Assembly: GCA_013139905.1 (NCBI GenBank)
Contig: WSZW01000035.1
Coordinates: 1 to 13,190, forward strand
Length of the DNA stretch: 13,190 nucleotides
Direction: 5' to 3'
Source: an archaeon
Lineage (GTDB): Archaea > EX4484-52 > B79-G9
The first letter of the stretch is position 1. Each line of letters starts with the position of its first letter. Below, piece after piece: positions 6,320 through 12,330 of the stretch. Position numbers and translations under genes: made by a program. The notes beneath the pieces are model-generated. The model saw nothing but the letters and a program-made list of their open reading frames with translations, was not told the origin of the DNA and searched no databases.

Positions 6320-7267
6320 ATGAGTGATTTAGCCAAAAAATTCATTTCTTTGAAATTATATTCTGATGTTGAATCTTATGTGAACGAAACGACATCCGAA
6401 GAAATCATTGAAATTGAAAAATTCACAAGTAACAAAGCATATGATATGGAAAAATATGGATTCTTTTTTATGCCAAATAAGATAACCTATGCTCGAAAAA
6501 CGTCAAAAACCATAGAATCTGTTTTAAGTTTGCTAAGCAAAAATAAAAGAAAAAAAATAAATAAATTGATAAAAAATATAGATAAAACCGAAATAATAAC
6601 AGAATATCCTGTATCCGAAAAGACATATGTTGAATGGTACGATTCAATATATGTTCCCGCAGTAAAATCAAAATCAAAAGGTATTATATTAACAGAACGT
6701 TCGTGGTGGACTAAAGATACAGATAAATGTGAAAAAATCGGCGTATTTTACAAAAAAAATGGTAAAATAATGGCTGGTCTTGTTGCGAGAAGTTTTACTA
6801 AAGATTCTGATTCGCCAAAAAGAATGTCCATAAGTTATTCTGCAATAAATGATGAGGTAAAAAAAGAAGGAATAAATGATTATCTTAATCTTTTAATGAT
6901 TGTATTTGCAAAAGCTTGCAGTTATGATTATATTTATCGCGGAAAGGATACAAATCTTTATGGTAAGCACTTAAGTTCCGGAATACCGATATTTAAACTG
7001 TCTCTAGGTTACGAAATAATACCCGTAAAAAAAAGTAAAGATATGCTTTTAAAATTCAATAATTTGGATGATTTTGAAGACACCATATTTTTTGTAAGCT
7101 ATGCGAAAGATTCAAAAAAACTAATTGCAAATCTTATATTAAAAAAAGATACAGAGGACATCGAATCTAAAATAAAAAAATACAATGAATCTTTTTTCCT
7201 TAAAATCTGTGTATATAATTACGAAAATCGGCAATTAAAGTTGCAAAAAGAAATTATTAACGACTAA
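6320..7267 (+). CDS. putative FemAB/GNAT-like acyltransferase
   Basis: A 315-aa protein without a signal peptide or membrane segment. I do not recognise a firm family, but the layout suggests the GNAT-like fold of FemAB/Acetyltransf_6 proteins. A Lys-rich helix (SKNKRKKINKLIKNI, about 73-87) sits where these proteins carry a basic segment. It is followed by a KIGVFYKKNGKIMAGLVAR beta-hairpin (about 139-157) and a helix with LNLLMIVFAKACSYDYIYRG (about 191-210). The segment SSGIPIFKLSLGYEIIPV (about 219-236) resembles the FK..FG closing motif. Family members transfer amino acids or acyl groups to amines; in an archaeon without peptidoglycan the acceptor is unknown. The ATG at 6320 has a TATA-like element about 26 bp upstream. 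The gene is divergent from the aminopeptidase and ends 13 bp before the convergent PspC gene. Function is inferred. Confidence 0.45.
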   Translation: MSDLAKKFISLKLYSDVESYVNETTSEEIIEIEKFTSNKAYDMEKYGFFFMPNKITYARKTSKTIESVLSLLSKNKRKKINKLIKNIDKTEIITEYPVSEKTYVEWYDSIYVPAVKSKSKGIILTERSWWTKDTDKCEKIGVFYKKNGKIMAGLVARSFTKDSDSPKRMSISYSAINDEVKKEGINDYLNLLMIVFAKACSYDYIYRGKDTNLYGKHLSSGIPIFKLSLGYEIIPVKKSKDMLLKFNNLDDFEDTIFFVSYAKDSKKLIANLILKKDTEDIESKIKKYNESFFLKICVYNYENRQLKLQKEIIND

Positions 7268-7280
7268 AAAATTTAATAGA

Positions 7281-7502
7281 TTATTTCGTTTTAGTCTTAA
7301 TTATCGGATTTTCCGGAACCATAAAAGCCATTATGATGTATAGAATAAGTCCAAAACCTAATCCCGTTAGTGTTAAAAATACCCACAATACACGAACAAT
7401 TGTAGGATCAACATCAAAATATTCTGCAACACCGCCACAAACGCCAGAAATCATTTTTTCGTTATTTGAGCGATAAAGTCGTTTTTGAATTACCATAAAC
7501 AT
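7281..7502 (-). CDS. PspC-domain small membrane protein
   Basis: A 73-aa protein that is essentially one PspC domain: KRLYRSNNEKMISGVCGGVAEYFDVDP (residues 7-33, quoted here as the RLYRS box plus GVCGGVAEYF). One hydrophobic transmembrane segment (about 35-61, VLWVFLTLTGLGFGLILYII) and a short charged tail end the protein. In bacteria PspC senses membrane stress with PspB and PspA. Stand-alone PspC domains occur in many archaea with unknown roles. No other psp gene is visible here. Start choice: ATG at 7502 or the third-codon ATG at 7496. The TATA centre at 7524 is 22 and 28 bp from these respectively, so 7496 may be the real leaderless start. It is divergent from the Nudix gene across 47 bp. 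Confidence 0.88.
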   Translation of the reverse strand: MFMVIQKRLYRSNNEKMISGVCGGVAEYFDVDPTIVRVLWVFLTLTGLGFGLILYIIMAFMVPENPIIKTKTK

Positions 7503-7518
7503 AATTAAATTCGCACCC

Positions 7519-7530
7519 TTTTATATTTTA
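7519..7530. promoter_or_regulatory. shared bidirectional TATA element (PspC / Nudix genes)
   Basis: TTTTATATTTTA reads as a usable TATA box on both strands (TAAAATATAAAA on the minus strand). Its centre near 7524 is 26 bp before the Nudix ATG at 7550 and 22-28 bp before the PspC start at 7502 or 7496. It is the only strong A/T box positioned for PspC, so one element may drive both leaderless genes. Confidence 0.45.
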
Positions 7531-7549
7531 TTTGTGTTAATATTATACT

Positions 7550-7954
7550 ATGAAACAAATTCTAGTTACAGCGGCAATAACAGAATACAAAGGCAAATAT
7601 CTAATTGCACAACGCCTGCCAATTTGCAAAAATGCGCCATTAAAATGGGAATTTCCAGGTGGAAAAGTTAAGTTTGGCGAAGATGCGCGAGACTGCTTGA
7701 AACGAGAAATAAAAGAAGAGCTAGGAATTGAAATTAAAGTTGGCGAAATATTTGAAACAACATCACACATACTAAAAAAACAAGATGAAGATATTCACAT
7801 AGTACTTTTATTCTTCAAATGTAAGTTGATGGCAGGAACACCCAAAAAACTACAAGTAAACAACTATGCATGGGTAAAAAAAGAAGAATTCAATAACTTC
7901 CAGTTCATAAACGAATCAGATTTGAAAGTTATTAGAAAAATAATCAACAAATAA
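7550..7954 (+). CDS. Nudix (MutT-like) hydrolase
   Basis: A 134-aa protein with a perfect Nudix box, G38-x5-E44-x7-R52-E53-I-K-E56-E57-L-G59, preceded by the typical KWEFPGGKV strand. Glu53, Glu56 and Glu57 would bind the catalytic divalent metal. The N-terminal strand (ILVTAAITEYKGKYLIAQR), the PLKWEFPGG context and the length are most like MutT/8-oxo-dGTP diphosphatases that cleanse oxidised nucleotides. Substrate within the Nudix superfamily cannot be fixed from sequence. The C-terminal LQVNNYAWVKKEEFNNFQFI is the usual MutT-like tail strand and helix. The ATG at 7550 has an apparent TATA element 26 bp upstream shared with the divergent PspC gene, so the mRNA is probably leaderless. The downstream gene is convergent, 91 bp away. 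Confidence 0.9.
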   Translation: MKQILVTAAITEYKGKYLIAQRLPICKNAPLKWEFPGGKVKFGEDARDCLKREIKEELGIEIKVGEIFETTSHILKKQDEDIHIVLLFFKCKLMAGTPKKLQVNNYAWVKKEEFNNFQFINESDLKVIRKIINK

Positions 7955-8045
7955 TTACTGCTTGTTCTGTATTTACGGGTATTATGCCTTGATTTATTTG
8001 TTGTATTTTAATCGCTCGGTTCACAAAACTCGTTTCATTTAAAAG
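7955..8045. other. convergent gap with in-frame continuation of the 8046 gene
   Basis: This gap of about 90 bp between convergent genes is T-rich on the plus strand (about 7989-8010), suitable for termination of the Nudix transcript. On the minus strand the frame of the 8046-8687 gene stays open for 33 codons after its TAA, to a TGA at 7944-7946. It would encode a protein-like stretch including VNRAIKIQQINQGIIPVNT. Confidence 0.3.
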
Positions 8046-8687
8046 TTATTGAGGAATACTAGGATCCATGTCATTTATATCGTAATTATTTTTCAAAAAA
8101 GTAAGTTCTTTTGTAATTTGTTTTTGAGGGATTATTTTTACGCTCAATTCATCGTATATTGTTCCGGGGTTAGGACCCCAGATTACTGGTCCTTGAACGA
8201 TAAAAATATTTAATTTTGGATTTATGTCGAGCATTTGTTTTGTTGCAGAATATAAGCATTTTGAACCATATGAACCAGACATAAACGCAATATCTAATTG
8301 TTTTATATATATTTCATAGGATTTATAATCTATACTATTTTTAGGCACTTCACCAGTTCTATCCATAGTCCTAAAATGTCTATCACAGTCTTTGATATAT
8401 GCTTTTGATGATTCTACTTCACCGAGTGCAGACCAAAGAGTCACGATTTCAACATTTGCGTCACTTATTGAAGAAATATATGATGCTCGCGCGTCAATGT
8501 ATGCATCATAAGCATTTTTCTTTTTTCCATCAAACAGGTTTTCTTCGCCGTGCAAATAAGCCATCACTTTTTCAACTTCGCCTGCTTTAAGAAGATAATT
8601 GATTTCACTTACTTCTGGATATGTTGAATGTACATCAATTGCACCAACATTCAATTTTTCCATTTTCCAAATTATTTCATCAGCCAT
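8046..8687 (-). CDS. hypothetical protein, 213 aa
   Basis: I do not recognise this soluble 213-aa protein. It has no signal peptide or membrane segment. Residues about 28-115 look helical and acidic (EINYLLKAGEVEKVMAYLHG, KNAYDAYIDARASYISSI, GEVESSKAYIKDCDRHF). The second half is more alpha/beta-like, with a hydrophobic strand and Gly/Pro loop, LNIFIVQGPVIWGPNPGTIY (about 166-185). The ATG at 8687 is preceded by a GTGAT Shine-Dalgarno core (8693-8697) and a TATA-like element at 8715-8726. It reads away from the short ORF and pyrG upstream and converges on the Nudix gene. The same frame continues for 33 codons beyond its TAA, so the end may be a recent truncation. Coding potential is supported by length, start signals and ordinary composition; function is unknown. 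Confidence 0.7.
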   Translation of the reverse strand: MADEIIWKMEKLNVGAIDVHSTYPEVSEINYLLKAGEVEKVMAYLHGEENLFDGKKKNAYDAYIDARASYISSISDANVEIVTLWSALGEVESSKAYIKDCDRHFRTMDRTGEVPKNSIDYKSYEIYIKQLDIAFMSGSYGSKCLYSATKQMLDINPKLNIFIVQGPVIWGPNPGTIYDELSVKIIPQKQITKELTFLKNNYDINDMDPSIPQ

Positions 8688-8714
8688 AAAAAATCACATA
8701 TATTCATTTCGTTA

Positions 8715-8726
8715 CTATTATATAGT
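8715..8726 (-). promoter_or_regulatory. TATA-like element for the 8046-8687 gene
   Basis: The minus strand reads ACTATATAATAG, centred about 33 bp before the ATG at 8687. This would give a leader of about 7 nt, slightly too short to hold the whole GTGAT motif at 8693-8697. Either the leader starts earlier or GTGAT is fortuitous. Confidence 0.4.
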
Positions 8727-8760
8727 GATTACCCTTTATATATGTATCGAAGTGTTATCT

Positions 8761-8817
8761 TATCACCATAAAAATCAAAAATATCGAAGTCCAAACTAAA
8801 CAGAATATGGTGCGATA
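8761..8817. repeat. imperfect inverted repeat in intergenic region
   Basis: TATCACCATA (8761-8770) is complementary to TATGGTGCGATA (8806-8817) with one bulged base; the 35-nt loop is A-rich. TATCGAAGT also occurs twice as a direct repeat (8745-8753 and 8782-8790). The structure lies in the 150-bp gap downstream of the small minus-strand ORF and could be a transcript-end structure. No gene is visible in the gap itself. Confidence 0.3.
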
Positions 8818-8837
8818 TAATTCGTTTCTTTTTTATT

Positions 8838-9068
8838 TCAAATTTTTTCTAGATATCTCGATACAAAAATAGAATCCTTATGCGCACTTAAAATATTAAA
8901 TATCTGATTTTTAATATAATTAGTATTACCATCAACATCAATATAAACATCAATTAGTTGTTCTTTTTCTGGTTTATAATATAATACTTGGCGTATGTCA
9001 TAATTTTTATAAAATAAATCTCTAATTAGCGGTTTTTTGTAAAATTGCAATTTTCTTTGCGCAAGCAT
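8838..9068 (-). CDS. small hypothetical ORF downstream of pyrG (doubtful)
   Basis: An ORF of 76 codons from the ATG at 9068, overlapping the 3' end of pyrG by 47 bp in another frame. Its non-overlapping part (about 60 codons, below 9022) encodes a plausible sequence with LYYKPEKEQLIDVYIDVDG and NILSAHKDSIFVSRYLEKI. An unbroken run of this length is unusual in such AT-rich DNA, and its composition looks like a small folded domain, but I recognise no family. A TTG at about 9050 is an alternative start; there is no ATG below 9022. If real it would be translated from the pyrG mRNA, perhaps by coupling. If not, 8688-9021 is a gap of about 330 bp holding only a promoter and the inverted repeat. Confidence 0.35.
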   Translation of the reverse strand: MLAQRKLQFYKKPLIRDLFYKNYDIRQVLYYKPEKEQLIDVYIDVDGNTNYIKNQIFNILSAHKDSIFVSRYLEKI

Positions 9069-10689
9069 TAACAAATCCGTTAAAAAGTGGGTGCGGTAAA
9101 AGTGGGCGCGATTTAAACTCCGGATGTGCCTGTGTGGCCACAAAAAATGGGTGCGTAGGAAGTTCTAAAAACTCCATCAAAGTTCCGTCTGGTGATTTTC
9201 CTGAAAATTTAAGACCTTTTGATTCTATTGCGTCAATATAATCAGGATTTACTTCGTATCGGTGCCTGTGACGCTCAGAGACGTCTGTTTTACCATAAAG
9301 CACATGTACAATTGTATCTTTTTTAATCACTGCAGGATAAGCCCCTAAACGCATACTTCCACCAAGATTTTTAATGTCTTTTTGAGATTCCATGACATGT
9401 ATAACTGGATGTAATGTATTTTTATTTACTTCAGGTGTATTTGCATCTTCAAATCCGCATACATTTCGTGCAAATTCGATTGTTGCTAGTTGCATACCAT
9501 AGCAAAGACCTAAAAAAGGAATATTATTTTCTCGAGCATAAGTTATGCACTTAATTTTGCCTTCGATACCACGAGAACCAAAGCCCCCGGGAACAATTAT
9601 TCCGTCAACATCATTTAATGCATTTTTTGTTGCATCTAATGTTAAATCCGTGGTTTCAATCCATTTTATATTGTATTTAACACGATTTTTAGCGGTTGCA
9701 TGCGCTAATGATTCAAAAATACTAGTATATGCATCATGAAGTTCAACATATTTTCCGGTAATTGCAATTGTGATTGTTTTTTCGCCGTCTTTTAAATTTT
9801 CTACGAATGAATTCCATTCTATAAGATTTGATTTTTTAGGAGTCAAATTAAGAATATCATCTATTGCGCCCATAAGTCCTTCTTGTTCAAAAAATAATGG
9901 TGCTTCATATATGCTTTTTAAATCAGGATCAGATATAACATGACGAACATCACCAAAAAGTTTAATTTTGTTTATTATTTTTTCTTCAAGTTTTTTTTCT
10001 GAACGGGCAACAATTATATTTGGTCTTATTCCCATGTGCTGAAGCTCTTTTATGCTATGCTGAGTTGGTTTTGATTTTTGTTCACCAACAACACCCATAA
10101 TAGGCACTAACGTTAAATGAACAAACGCAACGCTGTTTTTTGGTTCTTCTGAATGTATTTCTCTTGCAGCCTCAATAAACATCTGGTTTTCTAAATCCCC
10201 AACAGTTCCGCCAATTTCAACAACAACGAAATCTGCATTTGATTTTTTGGCAGCTACTCGTATCTGGTTTTTAATTTCGCCAGTAACGTGCGGTATCATT
10301 TGCACGGTTTTGCCCAAATATTCACCTTTTCGCTCCTTTTCAAGAACCATTTGCATTATTTTTCCTGTAGTGATACTATTATTGTTTGAAAGAGAAGTAT
10401 CCAAAAAACGTTCGTAATTGCCCAAATCCATGTCGCATTCAGTACCATCATCAAGAACAAAAACTTCGCCGTGTTCAATTGGATTCATTGTGCCTGCATC
10501 GACGTTTAAATAGCCGTCTATCTTTATTGGTTCTACTTTGTATCCTCGTGATTGAAGAATAACAGAAATGCTTGAGGATAAAATTCCTTTACCTAAACCA
10601 GACATAACCCCGCCAGTTACAAAAATATATTTCGGAGATGATGATGAGAAAATTGCATTATTTTTTGATTTTTTAGTTGTTGATATCAT
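9022..10689 (-). CDS. pyrG: CTP synthase
   Basis: A 555-aa protein that converts UTP to CTP using ATP and glutamine. The N-terminal amidoligase domain has the P-loop GGVMSGLGKG (26-35), KIDGYLNVDAGTMNPIEHGE, DMDLGNYERF, VEIGGTVGD and the UTP-site KSKPTQHSIKEL. The glutaminase domain (from about residue 305) has the triad Cys396 (GLCYGMQ), His522 and Glu524 (AHPEF), plus ERHRHRYEVN. It starts with about 19 extra Ser/Lys-rich residues before the usual KYIFVTGG; most family members are about 535 aa. Two normally conserved spots differ: DGYLNVD instead of DPYLNVD, and LGNYERF instead of LGHYERF. The ATG at 10689 lies about 30 bp from a TATA element apparently shared with the divergent PUA gene, so the mRNA is likely leaderless. 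Confidence 0.96.
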   Translation of the reverse strand: MISTTKKSKNNAIFSSSSPKYIFVTGGVMSGLGKGILSSSISVILQSRGYKVEPIKIDGYLNVDAGTMNPIEHGEVFVLDDGTECDMDLGNYERFLDTSLSNNNSITTGKIMQMVLEKERKGEYLGKTVQMIPHVTGEIKNQIRVAAKKSNADFVVVEIGGTVGDLENQMFIEAAREIHSEEPKNSVAFVHLTLVPIMGVVGEQKSKPTQHSIKELQHMGIRPNIIVARSEKKLEEKIINKIKLFGDVRHVISDPDLKSIYEAPLFFEQEGLMGAIDDILNLTPKKSNLIEWNSFVENLKDGEKTITIAITGKYVELHDAYTSIFESLAHATAKNRVKYNIKWIETTDLTLDATKNALNDVDGIIVPGGFGSRGIEGKIKCITYARENNIPFLGLCYGMQLATIEFARNVCGFEDANTPEVNKNTLHPVIHVMESQKDIKNLGGSMRLGAYPAVIKKDTIVHVLYGKTDVSERHRHRYEVNPDYIDAIESKGLKFSGKSPDGTLMEFLELPTHPFFVATQAHPEFKSRPLLPHPLFNGFVNACAKKIAILQKTAN

Positions 10690-10712
10690 AATGTATATGT
10701 AGTGCTTTGTGA

Positions 10713-10724
10713 AATATTATAAAT
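10713..10724. promoter_or_regulatory. shared bidirectional TATA element (pyrG / PUA genes)
   Basis: AATATTATAAAT contains TTATAAAT on the plus strand, centred about 27 bp before the ATG at 10748. On the minus strand it gives TTTATAAT, centred about 30 bp before the pyrG ATG at 10689. The two start codons are almost equidistant from it. No other good TATA box is positioned for either gene in the 58-bp gap. Confidence 0.5.
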
Positions 10725-10747
10725 GTTTAAGTCGCTAAAGGATTAGT

Positions 10748-11203
10748 ATGAAAAGACACCACATATCAAAAAAAGAAATAAAGGAGCTAATTTCTCAATA
10801 TCCTTTGGCTAATTTGTCGAAAAAAGACATAATTGAAGTGGTGGACTTTGAAGAAAAAATAATTCTCGTAAATGGAAAGCCCTGGTTTTTTTATAAAGAC
10901 AATAAAATTTATCCGACAGTAAAACAGGTTTTAGAAACAGATATTAATAATTTTTCAGCTGTCTTTGTAGATAAAGGTGCAATACCATTTGTCGTAAAAG
11001 GCGCTGATGTTATGAGACCCGGAATTGTTACGATTGATAATGCGGTTAAAAAAAATGCATATGTTGTTGTGGCAGATGCAGAATATAAAAAAGCATTGGC
11101 AATTGGAATCTCCATATTTGATTCAGAAGAAATGAAAGGATTAAAGACCGGAAAAGTTATCAAAAACATTCATCGCATCGGAGATGCGGTCTGGGGTATT
11201 TAG
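10748..11203 (+). CDS. PUA-domain RNA-binding protein, MCT-1/Tma20 type
   Basis: A 151-aa protein with the two-domain plan of archaeal COG2016 proteins. The N-terminal domain (about 1-70) starts MKRHHISKKEIKELI and contains VDFEEKIILVNGKPWFF, as in DUF1947. A C-terminal PUA domain (about 72-148) follows, with VDKGAIPFVVKGADVMRPGI, VVVADAEYKKALAIG and the closing GDAVW. The family includes eukaryotic MCT-1/Tma20, which bind the small ribosomal subunit and act in ribosome recycling and re-initiation. Archaeal members are presumed to bind rRNA or tRNA, but no direct role is shown here. The length is typical. The gene is divergent from pyrG, with an apparently shared TATA element. Its TAG overlaps the stop of the convergent 11200-11670 gene by 4 bp. 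Confidence 0.88.
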   Translation: MKRHHISKKEIKELISQYPLANLSKKDIIEVVDFEEKIILVNGKPWFFYKDNKIYPTVKQVLETDINNFSAVFVDKGAIPFVVKGADVMRPGIVTIDNAVKKNAYVVVADAEYKKALAIGISIFDSEEMKGLKTGKVIKNIHRIGDAVWGI

Positions 11204-11670
11204 TTTAGTTTTAGTCCTTGTATTTTTGGAACAGTTTCAACCGCAGATTTTCGACCATTATTATTATGCTCATCAAATATAGTCCACAGATATTTATCTA
11301 TTTCAGATAGTGAAAATTTTAAAAATTCCATATCTGGCTGACCTAAATAAGATTCATCCAAATTAGGTATTTTATTTAATGGTTCCTGTGTTGAATTTTT
11401 ATTTTTAAATTCGCCAAATGCATACGCGACACCTTTTTCAAAATCACAGACCACACCACCTAAAAGACGTTTTTCTGGTAGTATTTTATCCTCAGAAAAT
11501 GATGCATTCATTGCGTGATACATAACAACATAATTAGAATCAGAAGCATTTTTTGGTTTTAAATCATGGAAACACAAGCCATAATCTTTTGCAATCTCTC
11601 TATATGCACCAGATATTTCTTGATGACGTACATTTTCAGGTTTTTCTTGATTGGCTAAATCAGGCACCAT
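11200..11670 (-). CDS. hypothetical protein, 156 aa
   Basis: I do not recognise this protein. It is soluble, mildly charged and lacks a signal peptide or membrane segments. Visible features are an N-terminal helix (VRHQEISGAYREIAKDYGL, about 14-32), a central strand-rich part (SNYVVMYHAMNASF, LLGGVVCDFEKGVAYAFGEF, about 45-88) and an acidic helix near 112-134 (MEFLKFSLSEIDKYLWTIFDE). The ATG at 11670 has a well-placed TATA element (11692-11699) about 26 bp upstream, suggesting a leaderless single-gene transcript. It ends convergently with the PUA gene, stop codons overlapping by 4 bp. The promoter, length and ordinary composition support a real gene, probably lineage-specific. Confidence 0.65.
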   Translation of the reverse strand: MVPDLANQEKPENVRHQEISGAYREIAKDYGLCFHDLKPKNASDSNYVVMYHAMNASFSEDKILPEKRLLGGVVCDFEKGVAYAFGEFKNKNSTQEPLNKIPNLDESYLGQPDMEFLKFSLSEIDKYLWTIFDEHNNNGRKSAVETVPKIQGLKLN

Positions 11671-11691
11671 AATAATTCATTTTTGTTAAAG

Positions 11692-11699
11692 CTTTTAAA
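11692..11699 (-). promoter_or_regulatory. TATA element for the 11200-11670 gene
   Basis: The minus strand reads TTTAAAAG, centred about 26 bp before the ATG at 11670, suggesting a leaderless mRNA. It lies in the 174-bp divergent gap 11671-11844, in which I see nothing else except the plus-strand promoter. Confidence 0.45.
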
Positions 11700-11815
11700 C
11701 ATTGATTTTGTTTAATTTAAATAGTTTAATACCTAAATAAAGTAGGTTGTTTATTTTCTAATTTATAGATTTTTTGTGCAGATATAAGAACAATGTCATA
11801 ATTATTTCAATAATA

Positions 11816-11823
11816 TTTATTAA
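11816..11823 (+). promoter_or_regulatory. TATA element for the 11845-12671 operon
   Basis: TTTATTAA is centred about 26 bp before the ATG at 11845. The surroundings are very A/T-rich, so the exact box is uncertain by a few bases. Confidence 0.4.
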
Positions 11824-11844
11824 TTTAATCACAATATATCATTT

Positions 11845-12330
11845 ATGGATTTAAAAAACGCAATCGAAAAAATTGAAGAAAGTAATGACTTTGAAGAAAA
11901 ACTTAAAAATAAACAGGTTTGTTCTGCAATAAGCTTTACGGATGAAAATAACGAACCTGTAAAATGGGAAATTAATTATTTTAATGAAGATAGCGGAAAA
12001 ATTACTCGCGTCGTTGTTGATAACGAAATTGAAATATTCAAAGAAGACAAATTGTTTAAAAAAGAATCCGTATCATCCATAGATATATCTACAGTTCATG
12101 TAACTGCAAAAGAAGCATTAAAAATAGCATCTGATGAAAACGACACCAATTACAAACAGCCAGTTCAAAAAATGTTTATTGCACTTCATAGTGAAAAATC
12201 ACCAGTATGGTCTGTAAATATCATAACTAAGATTTTAACAGTAATACAGATGAAAATAGCGGTAGATACAGGCAAAATTTTAGAAGCAAAAACACATAAC
12301 ATGTTTCAAGGCAAAGGCGTTGCTAAATGA
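11845..12330 (+). CDS. PepSY-like domain protein
   Basis: A 161-aa protein whose second half resembles a PepSY domain. It has VTAKEALKIASDEN (about 91-104) as the first helix, SPVWSVNII (about 118-126) as the central strand with the typical Trp, and MKIAVDTGKILEAK (about 135-148) as the VDxxTGKVL-like final strand. PepSY domains are small regulatory or inhibitory modules, usually secreted or membrane-bound. This protein has no signal peptide and starts with acidic/basic helices (LKNAIEKIEESNDFEEKLKN), so it appears cytosolic. The N-terminal half may be a divergent second copy (SAISFTDENNEPVKWEINYF, with W and a strand), but I am not sure. The stop overlaps the next gene's start as ATGA, indicating an operon. 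Family membership is a moderate-confidence inference. Confidence 0.55.
   Translation: MDLKNAIEKIEESNDFEEKLKNKQVCSAISFTDENNEPVKWEINYFNEDSGKITRVVVDNEIEIFKEDKLFKKESVSSIDISTVHVTAKEALKIASDENDTNYKQPVQKMFIALHSEKSPVWSVNIITKILTVIQMKIAVDTGKILEAKTHNMFQGKGVAK

Noticed and set aside
6244..6345. 34-residue N-terminal extension of the M29-like aminopeptidase
   Set aside because: It overlaps the divergent gene and both promoters. The TATA element 25 bp before 6243 fits the shorter form.
7281..7502. a complete phage-shock (Psp) system
   Set aside because: Only a stand-alone PspC domain is present; no PspA, PspB or regulator is nearby.
8399..8799. two short plus-strand open frames of 63 and 66 codons
   Set aside because: The first lies antisense within the 8046-8687 gene. 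The second covers its start and promoter region, and neither has a protein-like sequence.
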